Position numbers and translations under genes: made by a program. Of a DNA stretch of 41,141 nucleotides, positions 1 through 6,309 are shown piece by piece. Source of the DNA: Paracoccaceae bacterium (lineage in GTDB: Bacteria; Pseudomonadota; Alphaproteobacteria; Rhodobacterales; Rhodobacteraceae); assembly GCA_026417295.1 (NCBI GenBank), contig JAOADN010000013.1, positions 1 through 41,141 on the forward strand. The letters run 5' to 3'. The notes under the pieces are model-generated. The model did not search any database. It saw only the letters and a program-made list of their open reading frames with translations, and had not been told where the DNA came from. Numbering within the stretch: position 1 is the first letter of the stretch; the number at the start of each line of letters is the position of its first letter.

Positions 1-19
1 AGATGTGTATAAGAGACAG
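1..19 (+). other. Residual Nextera/Tn5 mosaic-end adapter
   Basis: The first 19 bases are exactly the Tn5 transposase mosaic end used in Nextera libraries (AGATGTGTATAAGAGACAG). This is a library-preparation artefact and not genomic DNA. Native sequence appears to begin at about base 20, in the middle of a reading frame. It marks the end of an assembled contig, and a translation starting at base 5 would include adapter-encoded residues. Confidence 0.96.
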
Positions 20-20
20 G

Positions 21-122
21 GACGTGCTCCTGAACGCGCTCGAGGGGCTGGAACGCTCTGTCGCGCTCCTCAAGGGCGTGATGCCTGCCGCGCCCGCCGA
101 CTATCAACCCCAAGCCATATGA
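21..122 (+). CDS. C-terminal fragment of an unidentified protein
   Basis: An open frame runs from the adapter junction to a TGA at 120-122 and encodes 33 residues, starting DVLLNALEGLE and ending PADYQPQAI. I do not recognise the family. The fragment has a short amphipathic helix-like stretch followed by a proline/alanine-rich tail, as is common at the end of a cytosolic enzyme. Its stop overlaps a possible ATG at 119 of the following Rieske ferredoxin gene (ATGA overlap), which supports it being the end of a real upstream gene in the same operon. The 5' part is cut off by the contig end. Confidence 0.55.
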   Translation, partial: DVLLNALEGLERSVALLKGVMPAAPADYQPQAI

Positions 123-133
123 GAAGACCCGCC

Positions 134-442
134 ATGCCCTGGATCGATGCCTGTTCCGCCGCCGAGATCGAAGCCGAGGGCGCGCGCCGCTTCGATCACG
201 GCGGCCGCACCTTCGCCATCTTCAGAAATCACGAGAACGGTTATTTCTGCACAGACGGACTCTGCACGCATGAAGAGGTCCACCTTGCCGACGGGCTGGT
301 GGTGGAGAACACGATCGAATGTCCGAAGCATTCGTCGATCTTCGACTTCACCACCGGCGAGGTCGAGACGCCCCCGGCCTGCAACAACCTGCGCACCTAC
401 CCGACCCGGGTCGAGGGCGGCCGCGTCCTGATCGAGCTGTGA
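134..442 (+). CDS. MocE-like Rieske [2Fe-2S] ferredoxin
   Basis: This small 102-residue protein is a stand-alone Rieske domain. Both cluster-binding boxes are visible: C44-T-H46 and C63-P-K-H66, 16 residues apart, giving the Cys-His/Cys-His ligand set of a Rieske centre. There is no signal peptide or membrane segment, so it should be a soluble cytoplasmic electron carrier. It resembles MocE-type ferredoxins of rhizopine catabolism and those feeding ring-hydroxylating or desaturase-like oxygenases. ATG 134 has a GAGAAG box 7 bases upstream; an in-frame ATG at 119 that overlaps the previous stop is an alternative. The next gene starts one base after the stop, so the two are probably co-translated. 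The oxygenase and reductase partners are not visible and may lie beyond the contig end. It is not the arsenite oxidase small subunit, which is encoded separately downstream with a Tat signal. Confidence 0.85.
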   Translation: MPWIDACSAAEIEAEGARRFDHGGRTFAIFRNHENGYFCTDGLCTHEEVHLADGLVVENTIECPKHSSIFDFTTGEVETPPACNNLRTYPTRVEGGRVLIEL

Positions 443-443
443 C

Positions 444-1217
444 ATGGCCTTCCAGCTTGCCGCCTGCGCCGAGATGCTGTGGCGTGACCGCCCGATCCAC
501 TGGCGCGCCGCCCGGCTGAAGGAGATGGGATTCGGTGTCGGCCTGTGGAACTGGCCGGGATGGGACATCGCCGCGCTCGAGCGGACAGGTGCGACCTTCA
601 CGATCATGAACGGCTATCTCGAAGGGCGGCTCGCCGACGACGAGGGCGCCGCCCTGCTCTTGCGGTCCGCGCGCGAGACGGCGGAAGTGGGCCGGCGTCT
701 CGGAGTCCAGCGGCTGAACCTGCACGGGACGGGGCTGGGTGAAGGCGGCATCCCGTCCGTCCGCAGCGAGGTCGTCACCGGCGCCATGTGGCTGAAGGCC
801 AGGGACACGCTGAACCGCATCGCCGATCTCGGCGCCGAACTCGACGTCACCTTCACGCTGGAGAACCTCAATCCGCTGGACCATCCCGGCTGCCCCTTCG
901 GCTCGACGGCAGACGTGCTGGCTCTGGTCTCGGCCGTCGACCGGCCGCAGCTGCGGATCAACCTCGATCTCTACCACACGCAGCTCGGCGAGGGCGATCT
1001 GGTCCGCTGGTGCGAAAGGTGCCTGCCCTGGATCGGCGAGATCCAGGTGGCCGACAATCCCGGGCGCTGCGAGCCCGGAACCGGCGAGATCAACTTCCGC
1101 GGCGTGGCGGCAGCCCTTCGGGCGATGGGATATGCCGGGCCGGTGGGCCTGGAATCCTTCGCGCGGGGAACGCCCGAGGCCGCGCTTGCCGCATTCCGCG
1201 AAACCTTCTCGAGCTGA
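444..1217 (+). CDS. Hydroxypyruvate isomerase-like TIM-barrel protein
   Basis: The 257-residue protein belongs to the sugar phosphate isomerase/epimerase (AP-endonuclease-2 fold) superfamily and looks most like hydroxypyruvate isomerase (Hyi). Diagnostic segments are the TLENLN strand carrying a metal-binding Glu near residue 143, NLDLYHTQLGEGDL with the second metal ligand, the Hyi-like IQVADNPGRCEPGTGEI block, and a GLES strand near the C-terminus with the last acidic ligand. Length fits the family (about 255-265). It starts one base after the Rieske gene and is followed after 29 bases by the PanB-like gene, so all three probably form one operon. The substrate is not determined by sequence; hydroxypyruvate/tartronate semialdehyde interconversion is the default, but a keto-sugar acid is equally possible. 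Confidence 0.8.
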   Translation: MAFQLAACAEMLWRDRPIHWRAARLKEMGFGVGLWNWPGWDIAALERTGATFTIMNGYLEGRLADDEGAALLLRSARETAEVGRRLGVQRLNLHGTGLGEGGIPSVRSEVVTGAMWLKARDTLNRIADLGAELDVTFTLENLNPLDHPGCPFGSTADVLALVSAVDRPQLRINLDLYHTQLGEGDLVRWCERCLPWIGEIQVADNPGRCEPGTGEINFRGVAAALRAMGYAGPVGLESFARGTPEAALAAFRETFSS

Positions 1218-1246
1218 CGGCGGCAGGCCCCCGGGGGAAACAGGTC

Positions 1247-2071
1247 ATGGCGATGTACCACAACCGTCCGCATGTCGAGGACCTCCGCGCCATGAAGCGG
1301 CGCGGCGAGAAGATCGCAATGCTCTACGTCACGACGCCCGAGGAGGCGGCGGCAGCAGCGGCGGCGGGCATCCACATGCTGTCGATCGAGGGCCGGTTCT
1401 TCGGCCCCGAGATGCGCGCCGCGGCCGGGGACTGCTTCGTGCAGGTCGGCCTGCCCTTCGGCGGCTGGGGCAGCTTCGCCGGCCGCCCGCTGGCGACGGC
1501 CGAGGATTACCTGCGGGCCGCCTTCCACTTCGCCGCGATGGGGGCGGATGCCTGCTACTGCGCTGCCTCCTACGACATCCAGAAGACACTGGCAGACAAC
1601 CATCTGCCGGTCGTCGGCCATGTCGGGCTGGTGCCGTCCTACGTCACATGGACCGGGTGGCGTGCCGTCGGCCGCACCGCGGAAGAGGCCGGGCGTCTCT
1701 GGCGGCACGTCCGGCGGCTCGAGGAGATCGGGGTCTTCGCAGCCGAACTCGAGGTCGTGCCCGACCGCGTTGCCCGGTTCCTGGCCGAGAACTCGTCGCT
1801 GGTCATGCTGGGCATGGGTGCGGGGCCGCATGCGGATGCCCAGTACCTGTTCACCGAGGACGTCTGCGGCTACGGCGTCAACCGCAAGCCGCGCCACGCC
1901 AGGGTCTACCGCGAGCTGAAACCCGCGATGGACAGGCTTCAGGCCGAACGGATCGCGGCCTTCCGCGCCTTCCGGGCCGAGGTGGAAGGCGGCGCCTATC
2001 CCGGCCCCGAACACGTGGTGTCGATCCCGGACGAGGAATTCGAGGCCTTCCTGGCAGTCGCGCGGGGCTGA
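1247..2071 (+). CDS. PanB-like protein with degraded metal site
   Basis: The 274-residue protein aligns along its length with ketopantoate hydroxymethyltransferase (PanB): MLYVTT near the N-terminus, GHVGLVP at 124-130, LEVVP at 168-172 with the equivalent of the catalytic Glu (E169), a GMGAGPHADAQ segment, and the C-terminal YPGPEH. However, aligned by eye to E. coli PanB, the Mg ligands Asp45, Asp84 and Glu114 correspond to E48, G68 and A106, and Lys112 to Y104. Synthesis of ketopantoate is therefore doubtful, and a different C-C bond enzyme (lyase or hydrolase of the same TIM-barrel superfamily) is more likely. ATG 1247 follows a GGGGGAAACAGG ribosome-binding stretch; ATG 1253 is an alternative. 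It sits in an operon with a Rieske ferredoxin and a Hyi-like isomerase, which points to catabolism rather than vitamin synthesis. Confidence 0.75.
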   Translation: MAMYHNRPHVEDLRAMKRRGEKIAMLYVTTPEEAAAAAAAGIHMLSIEGRFFGPEMRAAAGDCFVQVGLPFGGWGSFAGRPLATAEDYLRAAFHFAAMGADACYCAASYDIQKTLADNHLPVVGHVGLVPSYVTWTGWRAVGRTAEEAGRLWRHVRRLEEIGVFAAELEVVPDRVARFLAENSSLVMLGMGAGPHADAQYLFTEDVCGYGVNRKPRHARVYRELKPAMDRLQAERIAAFRAFRAEVEGGAYPGPEHVVSIPDEEFEAFLAVARG

Positions 2072-2161
2072 CCGGCCCCGCCCCGCGATCGGCCGCCGAA
2101 GGGCGATCCAGTTGCCCGGGGCCGGGTTCTGGCCTTATCTGGCGGCGGGAAGGATGGCAGG

Positions 2162-3010
2162 ATGAGTCCGGGCCGACGCCGTTTCATCGCCGGTGCCGTC
2201 GCCGCAGCCGCGGCGGCCCCGATGCGCCTGCGTGCGGCTGGCACGCTGCGCTTCGCGCTGACCCCCGTCTTCCTCGACAACGATGCGGCCGTGATCGGCC
2301 GTCTCCGCGACGCGCTTGCGGAGGGCACGGGGATGCAGATCGAGCTCGTCCAGCGGCGCACCTACGAGGAGATCACCGGCGCCCTGCTGGAGGGTTCGGT
2401 GGATGCGGCCTGGCTCTGCGGCTATCCGTTCCTGCAGCACAGCCACGAACTCGAGCTCCTCGGGGTGCCGGTCTGGCGCGGACAGCCGCTCTACCGCTCG
2501 TACCTGATCGTGGGGCGGGACGATCCTGCCGCCGGCCTTGCCGACCTGCGCGGCAGCAGCCACGCCTTTTCCGACCCGAACAGCAATTCCGGGTATCTCG
2601 TGACCGCCTCGGATCTCATCCGCATGGGCGAGGCGCCCGAGACCTTCTTCTCGCGCACGTTCTTCACCTATGGCCACCGCAACGTGGTGCGTGCCGTCGC
2701 CGGCGGCCTCGCGCGGTCGGGCAGCGTCGACGGCTATGTGTGGGAGGCGCTCGCCGCGGTCGAACCGGCCCTGACCGAGGCGACACGGATCATCGCGCGG
2801 TCGGAATGGCTGGGCTTTCCGCCCTTCGCCGCGCGCGCCGGCGGCGGCGAGGCGACGGCGGCGATCGGTCGCGCCCTGCGCGGATTCTCGGGCACCGAAA
2901 GCGGCCGCGCGGCCCTGTCGCTGCTGTTTCTGGACGATGTCATCGCGGGCAGCGTCGCGCTTTTCGACGGGATCGCCCTGCGCATGGCCGACCTTGCGCG
3001 CGGGCCATGA
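2162..3010 (+). CDS. aioX: AioX, periplasmic arsenite-binding protein
   Basis: This 282-residue protein is of the PhnD/transferrin-like periplasmic binding family. It begins with a probable Tat signal (GRRRFIAG followed by an alanine-rich stretch to about residue 26). The binding-protein core contains FSDPNSNSGYL, typical of PhnD-like proteins. In arsenite oxidisers AioX binds arsenite and passes the signal to AioS. The mature protein has a single cysteine, C86 in AWLCGYPF, a good candidate for the cysteine known to be required for arsenite sensing in other AioX proteins. Its TGA overlaps the aioS start (ATGA at 3007-3010), so the two are translationally coupled. The identification rests on the family plus its position directly before aioS, aioR, aioB and aioA. 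The 90-base gap upstream holds a GC-rich leader with no convincing promoter. Confidence 0.88.
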   Translation: MSPGRRRFIAGAVAAAAAAPMRLRAAGTLRFALTPVFLDNDAAVIGRLRDALAEGTGMQIELVQRRTYEEITGALLEGSVDAAWLCGYPFLQHSHELELLGVPVWRGQPLYRSYLIVGRDDPAAGLADLRGSSHAFSDPNSNSGYLVTASDLIRMGEAPETFFSRTFFTYGHRNVVRAVAGGLARSGSVDGYVWEALAAVEPALTEATRIIARSEWLGFPPFAARAGGGEATAAIGRALRGFSGTESGRAALSLLFLDDVIAGSVALFDGIALRMADLARGP

Positions 3011-4431
3011 GGGCGGGCGGCTTCAGGAGCCTTCCGGTCACGGTGCGGGTGCCGCTGGTCGCCGCCGCCCTGATGATCGTCCTGGGGGTCGTGGCCAGCC
3101 AGCAGGTCCTTGCCGCGCTGGGCAGGCTTCAGGATGCGCGCCTGCGCGAGACCGCGCGCCTTCATGTCGAGGGGCTTTCGGTCGCGCTCGGCCCGGCCGT
3201 CCTGCGCAAGGACGTCTGGGAGGTCTACGACACGCTGGACCGCGCCAAGGCGGCCTATGACGGGCAGCGCCTCCTGCTGACCGTCGTGGCCGACGAGGAC
3301 GGCAGGGTCCTTGCGGCAAGCGACCCGCGGCGCGCCCCGGTCGACAGCGACGTGGCCGACTTCACGCAGGGCGCCATCGCGCCCGAGGACGTGCGGATGA
3401 CCGGGGATCCCGTCCTGCGCGTCGCCGCGCCGCTGGTCTATCAGAGCCGGGCCGTGGGGACGGTGGCGACCGAGCTCGACGTGCGGGACCTGCTGTCGGA
3501 GCGGCGGGCCGCGACATGGCTGCTTCTGGCCGGAAACGCGGCCGCGACCGTGCTTCTGGTCTTTGCGGGCTGGCTGGCCGTGTCGCGCCTGCTGCGGCCG
3601 ATCGGGCTGCTCGAGGAAGCGATGGACGCCGCCGGCGGGGTGCCGCGCCCGATCCCCCCCGACCGCGTGCCGAAGGGGGACCCGCACTTCGCGCGCCTGA
3701 TCGAGACCTACAACGCGATGACCGGCGCGGTCGAGGCACGGGCAGAGGCCGAGCGGCGCCTGGCCGAACGCGAGCGCTTCGTCAGCCTCGGGCGGCTGTC
3801 CTCGTCGCTCGCGCACGAGATCAACAATCCGCTGGGCGGGCTTCTCAATGCTGCCGACACGATCCGGACCTATGCCGACAGGCCCGAGGTGGTTCGCACA
3901 TCCGCCGCGCTCATGCTGCGCGGGCTTTCCCACATGCGGGACGTCGCCCGCGCCATCCTCGAGGAGAACCGGCTGGACCGGGCCGGCCAGCCGCTGCGGC
4001 CGGAAGACTTCGAGGACCTGCGCCTGCTGTTCGAGCCCGAGGCGACGCGCCGTGCCCAGACCCTCGACTGGTCGGTGAAGGCGGGCCCACGGGCGCTCGG
4101 CGAGTTCCCGGCCGCGCCCGTCCGGCAGGTCGCCCTAAACCTTCTTCTCAATGCCGGTGCCGCCGCCGGCGAGAGGGGCCGGGTCGGGCTGTCGCTGACC
4201 GAGGATGCCGGGGCCCTGACGCTCGAAGTGTCCGACAGCGGTCCCGGCCTCGCGCCGGCGGATCTGGACAGGCTGATGGAGTCGGGGCCGCTGCCGGCCG
4301 GCGGTGGCGTCGGCCTTCGGCTCGTCCACGACATCGTCGCCGGACTCAGGGGCCAGATCCGGCATGAACGCGCGGGGGGCGACACGCGCATCCGCGTCGC
4401 CCTTCCCCGACCGGCGAACGGCCATGCTTGA
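3007..4431 (+). CDS. aioS: AioS, arsenite-responsive sensor histidine kinase
   Basis: This 474-residue membrane kinase has a first transmembrane helix at about residues 10-36, a periplasmic sensor region to about 172, a second helix at about 175-197, then a HAMP-like linker and a kinase core. The H-box is SSLAHEINNPLGGLLN with the phospho-acceptor H270; the ATPase domain shows an N-box (LNLLLNAGAAA), G1 (VSDSGPGL) and G2 (GGGVGLRLV). It should autophosphorylate when AioX presents arsenite and pass phosphate to AioR. The start ATG overlaps the aioX stop, and its own stop overlaps the aioR start by 8 bases, as expected for a single aioXSR message. The core looks intact, unlike the AAA+ domain of its partner. 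Confidence 0.9.
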   Translation: MRAGGFRSLPVTVRVPLVAAALMIVLGVVASQQVLAALGRLQDARLRETARLHVEGLSVALGPAVLRKDVWEVYDTLDRAKAAYDGQRLLLTVVADEDGRVLAASDPRRAPVDSDVADFTQGAIAPEDVRMTGDPVLRVAAPLVYQSRAVGTVATELDVRDLLSERRAATWLLLAGNAAATVLLVFAGWLAVSRLLRPIGLLEEAMDAAGGVPRPIPPDRVPKGDPHFARLIETYNAMTGAVEARAEAERRLAERERFVSLGRLSSSLAHEINNPLGGLLNAADTIRTYADRPEVVRTSAALMLRGLSHMRDVARAILEENRLDRAGQPLRPEDFEDLRLLFEPEATRRAQTLDWSVKAGPRALGEFPAAPVRQVALNLLLNAGAAAGERGRVGLSLTEDAGALTLEVSDSGPGLAPADLDRLMESGPLPAGGGVGLRLVHDIVAGLRGQIRHERAGGDTRIRVALPRPANGHA

Positions 4432-5629
4432 GACCCGCCACATCGTCGTCGTCGAGGACGACGAGATCATGGGCGCCTCGCTCGTCCAGCGCCTGGAGCT
4501 CGAGGGCGCCACGGTGCAGTGGTTCCGCCAGACCGGCCGGGCGCTTGCGGCGATCCGGACGCCGCGTCGCCCGGTCGATGCCGTGATCTGCGACATCAAG
4601 CTGCCCGACGGCAGCGGCGAGGATCTGTATGCCACGCTCCTGCGCACCGGAACGCCCCCGCCCTTCCTGTTCATCACCGGCCAGGGGCGCATCGACCAGG
4701 CAGTCCGCATGATCCGGTCGGGGGCGGCCGACTACATCGCGAAGCCCTTCGAGATGGCGGCCTTCCTCGAACGGCTGTCAACGGTCATCCGCCCGCCCGA
4801 GCCGGGGAAGGACGGGGCCTTCACCGGGATCAGCGCGGCCGCGCGGGCGGTGGACCGTCAGGCCGCTGCAGCGGCCGCGCATGACGCGCCGGTCCTGATC
4901 CTCGGGGCGGCCGGTCTGGGCAAGTCGCGCCTCGCCGACCGGATCCACGGCCTTTCGGACCGTCGCGCCGCGCCCCTCGTGCGCGTCGATGCCGGGGGCG
5001 CCGGCGAGGGCGGGCTCGCGGCGGCCATCGGCCGGGCGGGCGAGGGAACCCTGCTGGTCGTCGGCATCGAACGCCTGCCGGAGTCCGGTCAGGCCCTGCT
5101 GCTCGCCGGCCTGCGCGAAGGACCCTTCCGCCTGATTGCGACGGGCGCCACGGCGCTTGCCCAGGGCGGTCCGCAGGCCAGGCTCAGGACCGATCTCCTT
5201 GCCGCACTGCGTGCCCACACGATCGTCGTCCCGCCGCTGGCCGAACGTCCCGAGGATGCGCTGTGGCTGGCGACATCGATCTTCCGGGATCTCAACCGGA
5301 GGCGGGCCCGCCCGCTGGCCGGCCTCTCGGCGGCCGCCGAGGCCGCCATCCGTGCCCATGCCTGGCCGGACAACGGCCGCGAGATCCGCGCCCGCATGCT
5401 GCGCGCGATCGACACCGCGGCGACGGACCTGGTCCTGCCGGTCGACCTCTTCCCCGAGGGCAGCGGCGAAGAGACGATCCGCCCGCTCGCCGAGGTCAGG
5501 GACGCGGCCGAACGGTCCGAGATCCTGTCGGCGCTCGAACGCACCGGCGGCCACGTCGGAGAGGCTGCGCGGCTGCTGCATGTGTCGCGCACCACGCTGT
5601 GGGAAAAGATGCAGAAGCTGGGCCTGTGA
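4424..5629 (+). CDS. aioR: AioR, NtrC-family regulator with degenerate AAA+ domain
   Basis: The 401-residue protein has the NtrC layout. The receiver domain (residues 1-125) has the acidic pair at D12/D13, phospho-acceptor D57 in ICDIKLPDGSG and the conserved Lys in AKPFE. An AAA+ domain follows (about 135-345) with an intact Walker A, G161-A-A-G-L-G-K-S168. A Fis-type helix-turn-helix lies at the end (EAARLLHVSRTTLWEKMQKL). The segment that should carry ELFGHEKGAFTGA is missing, and the Walker B strand reads GTLLVVGIERL, so the catalytic Asp-Glu pair is replaced by V213 and G214. The GAFTGA loop is what contacts sigma-54, so ordinary sigma-54 activation is doubtful. ATG 4424 is chosen because it overlaps the aioS stop. 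AioR should control aioBA through the inverted repeat downstream. Confidence 0.88.
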   Translation: MLETRHIVVVEDDEIMGASLVQRLELEGATVQWFRQTGRALAAIRTPRRPVDAVICDIKLPDGSGEDLYATLLRTGTPPPFLFITGQGRIDQAVRMIRSGAADYIAKPFEMAAFLERLSTVIRPPEPGKDGAFTGISAAARAVDRQAAAAAAHDAPVLILGAAGLGKSRLADRIHGLSDRRAAPLVRVDAGGAGEGGLAAAIGRAGEGTLLVVGIERLPESGQALLLAGLREGPFRLIATGATALAQGGPQARLRTDLLAALRAHTIVVPPLAERPEDALWLATSIFRDLNRRRARPLAGLSAAAEAAIRAHAWPDNGREIRARMLRAIDTAATDLVLPVDLFPEGSGEETIRPLAEVRDAAERSEILSALERTGGHVGEAARLLHVSRTTLWEKMQKLGL

Positions 5630-5641
5630 TGCCCGCGGCAT

Positions 5642-5657
5642 GTTCGGAAATCCGAAC
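5642..5657. promoter_or_regulatory. Inverted repeat, probable AioR binding site
   Basis: GTTCGGA-AA-TCCGAAC is a perfect 7-base inverted repeat 13 bases after the aioR stop and 116 bases before the aioB start. It fits the pattern GT(T/C)CG-N6-CG(G/A)AC that I recall being proposed as the AioR box in arsenic islands. It lies 54 bases upstream of a -24/-12-like element, the usual place for an enhancer of an NtrC-family regulator. A weak intrinsic terminator is less likely: no T-run follows. Confidence 0.7.
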
Positions 5658-5711
5658 GTCCGGATTCCGCTTTCCCTGACAAGGACTTGCCGCATCGCGG
5701 CGGACGCCGCG

Positions 5712-5727
5712 TGGGCGTCGCCTTGCT
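5712..5727 (+). promoter_or_regulatory. -24/-12 (sigma-54-like) promoter for aioBA
   Basis: TGGGCGTCGCCTTGCT keeps the invariant GG and GC at the required 10-base separation and ends in a consensus TTGCT. The inner part of the -24 box is weak (TGGGCG versus TGGCAC). Predicted transcription would begin near 5738, giving a leader of about 36 bases before aioB, which has a GGGAGG ribosome-binding site. The match is good at key positions but short, and the degenerate AioR makes function uncertain. Confidence 0.5.
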
Positions 5728-5773
5728 GGCGTCGGGGTCCTAGGCTTCGCGCCAGGCAAGGGAGGACTCAGCC

Positions 5774-6295
5774 ATGAAGTGTGAACGGTTGGTCGATGTC
5801 GGCCGCCGCCAGTTCCTGCGCGGCGGCATCACGGGTGCGGTGGGCGCGGCGGCGGCAACGGTGCTGGCCCCGGCGCCGGCGAAGGCGCAGACGGCCATGG
5901 CGCTTGTCGACTATCCGGCAAACCGCCTGGCCAATGTGGCCGACCTGAAGGTGAACGAACCCCTCGACATCTCCTATCCCGACGACTCGAGCCCCGGCGT
6001 GCTTCTCAAGCTCGGCACGAAGGTCGAGGGCGGCGTCGGCCCGGACGGCGACATCGTCGCCTTCTCGGTCCTGTGCCCGCACAAGGGATGGATGCTGTCC
6101 TACAACGCCGATGACAAGACGCTGAACTGCCCCGGCCACTACTCGCGCTTCGACTGCGAGGCGGGCGGCCAGCAGGTCTGGGGCCATGCCACGCAGAACC
6201 TGCCGCAGTTCGAGCTGACCGTCCAGGACAATGGCGACATCCTCGCCGTCGGGGTGGACGAGCTGATCTACGGCCGTCTGTCGAACGTGCTCTGA
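5774..6295 (+). CDS. aioB: AioB, arsenite oxidase Rieske small subunit
   Basis: This 173-residue protein carries a clear Tat signal (GRRQFLRGG, hydrophobic alanine-rich stretch, cleavage near AKAQTA at about residue 37) and a Rieske [2Fe-2S] domain. The ligands are C101-P-H103 and C119-P-G-H122. The extra cysteine pair that makes a disulfide in some Rieske proteins is absent (CPHKGW and CPGHYS), as reported for alphaproteobacterial AioB. It passes electrons from AioA to a periplasmic acceptor such as cytochrome c or azurin; none is encoded here. AioB's Tat signal also carries the folded AioA across the membrane. A GGGAGG ribosome-binding site lies 10 bases before the ATG, and aioA follows after 14 bases. 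Confidence 0.96.
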   Translation: MKCERLVDVGRRQFLRGGITGAVGAAAATVLAPAPAKAQTAMALVDYPANRLANVADLKVNEPLDISYPDDSSPGVLLKLGTKVEGGVGPDGDIVAFSVLCPHKGWMLSYNADDKTLNCPGHYSRFDCEAGGQQVWGHATQNLPQFELTVQDNGDILAVGVDELIYGRLSNVL

Positions 6296-6309
6296 AGGGG
6301 GGACCGGAC

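Noticed and set aside
134-442. Rieske protein as part of the arsenite oxidase
   Set aside because: It has no Tat signal and is MocE-like. The window has a proper aioB directly before aioA.
1247-2071. Assignment as panB for pantothenate synthesis
   Set aside because: The metal ligands and the lysine near the active site are not conserved, panC is not nearby, and the operon looks catabolic.
1132-3006. Long in-frame extension upstream of aioS
   Set aside because: It runs over the PanB-like and aioX genes in another frame. The true start is the ATG overlapping the aioX stop, directly before the first membrane helix.
4980-5100. Frameshift as explanation for the missing GAFTGA in AioR
   Set aside because: The frame is continuous with matching residues on both sides, and neighbouring frames do not encode the motif.
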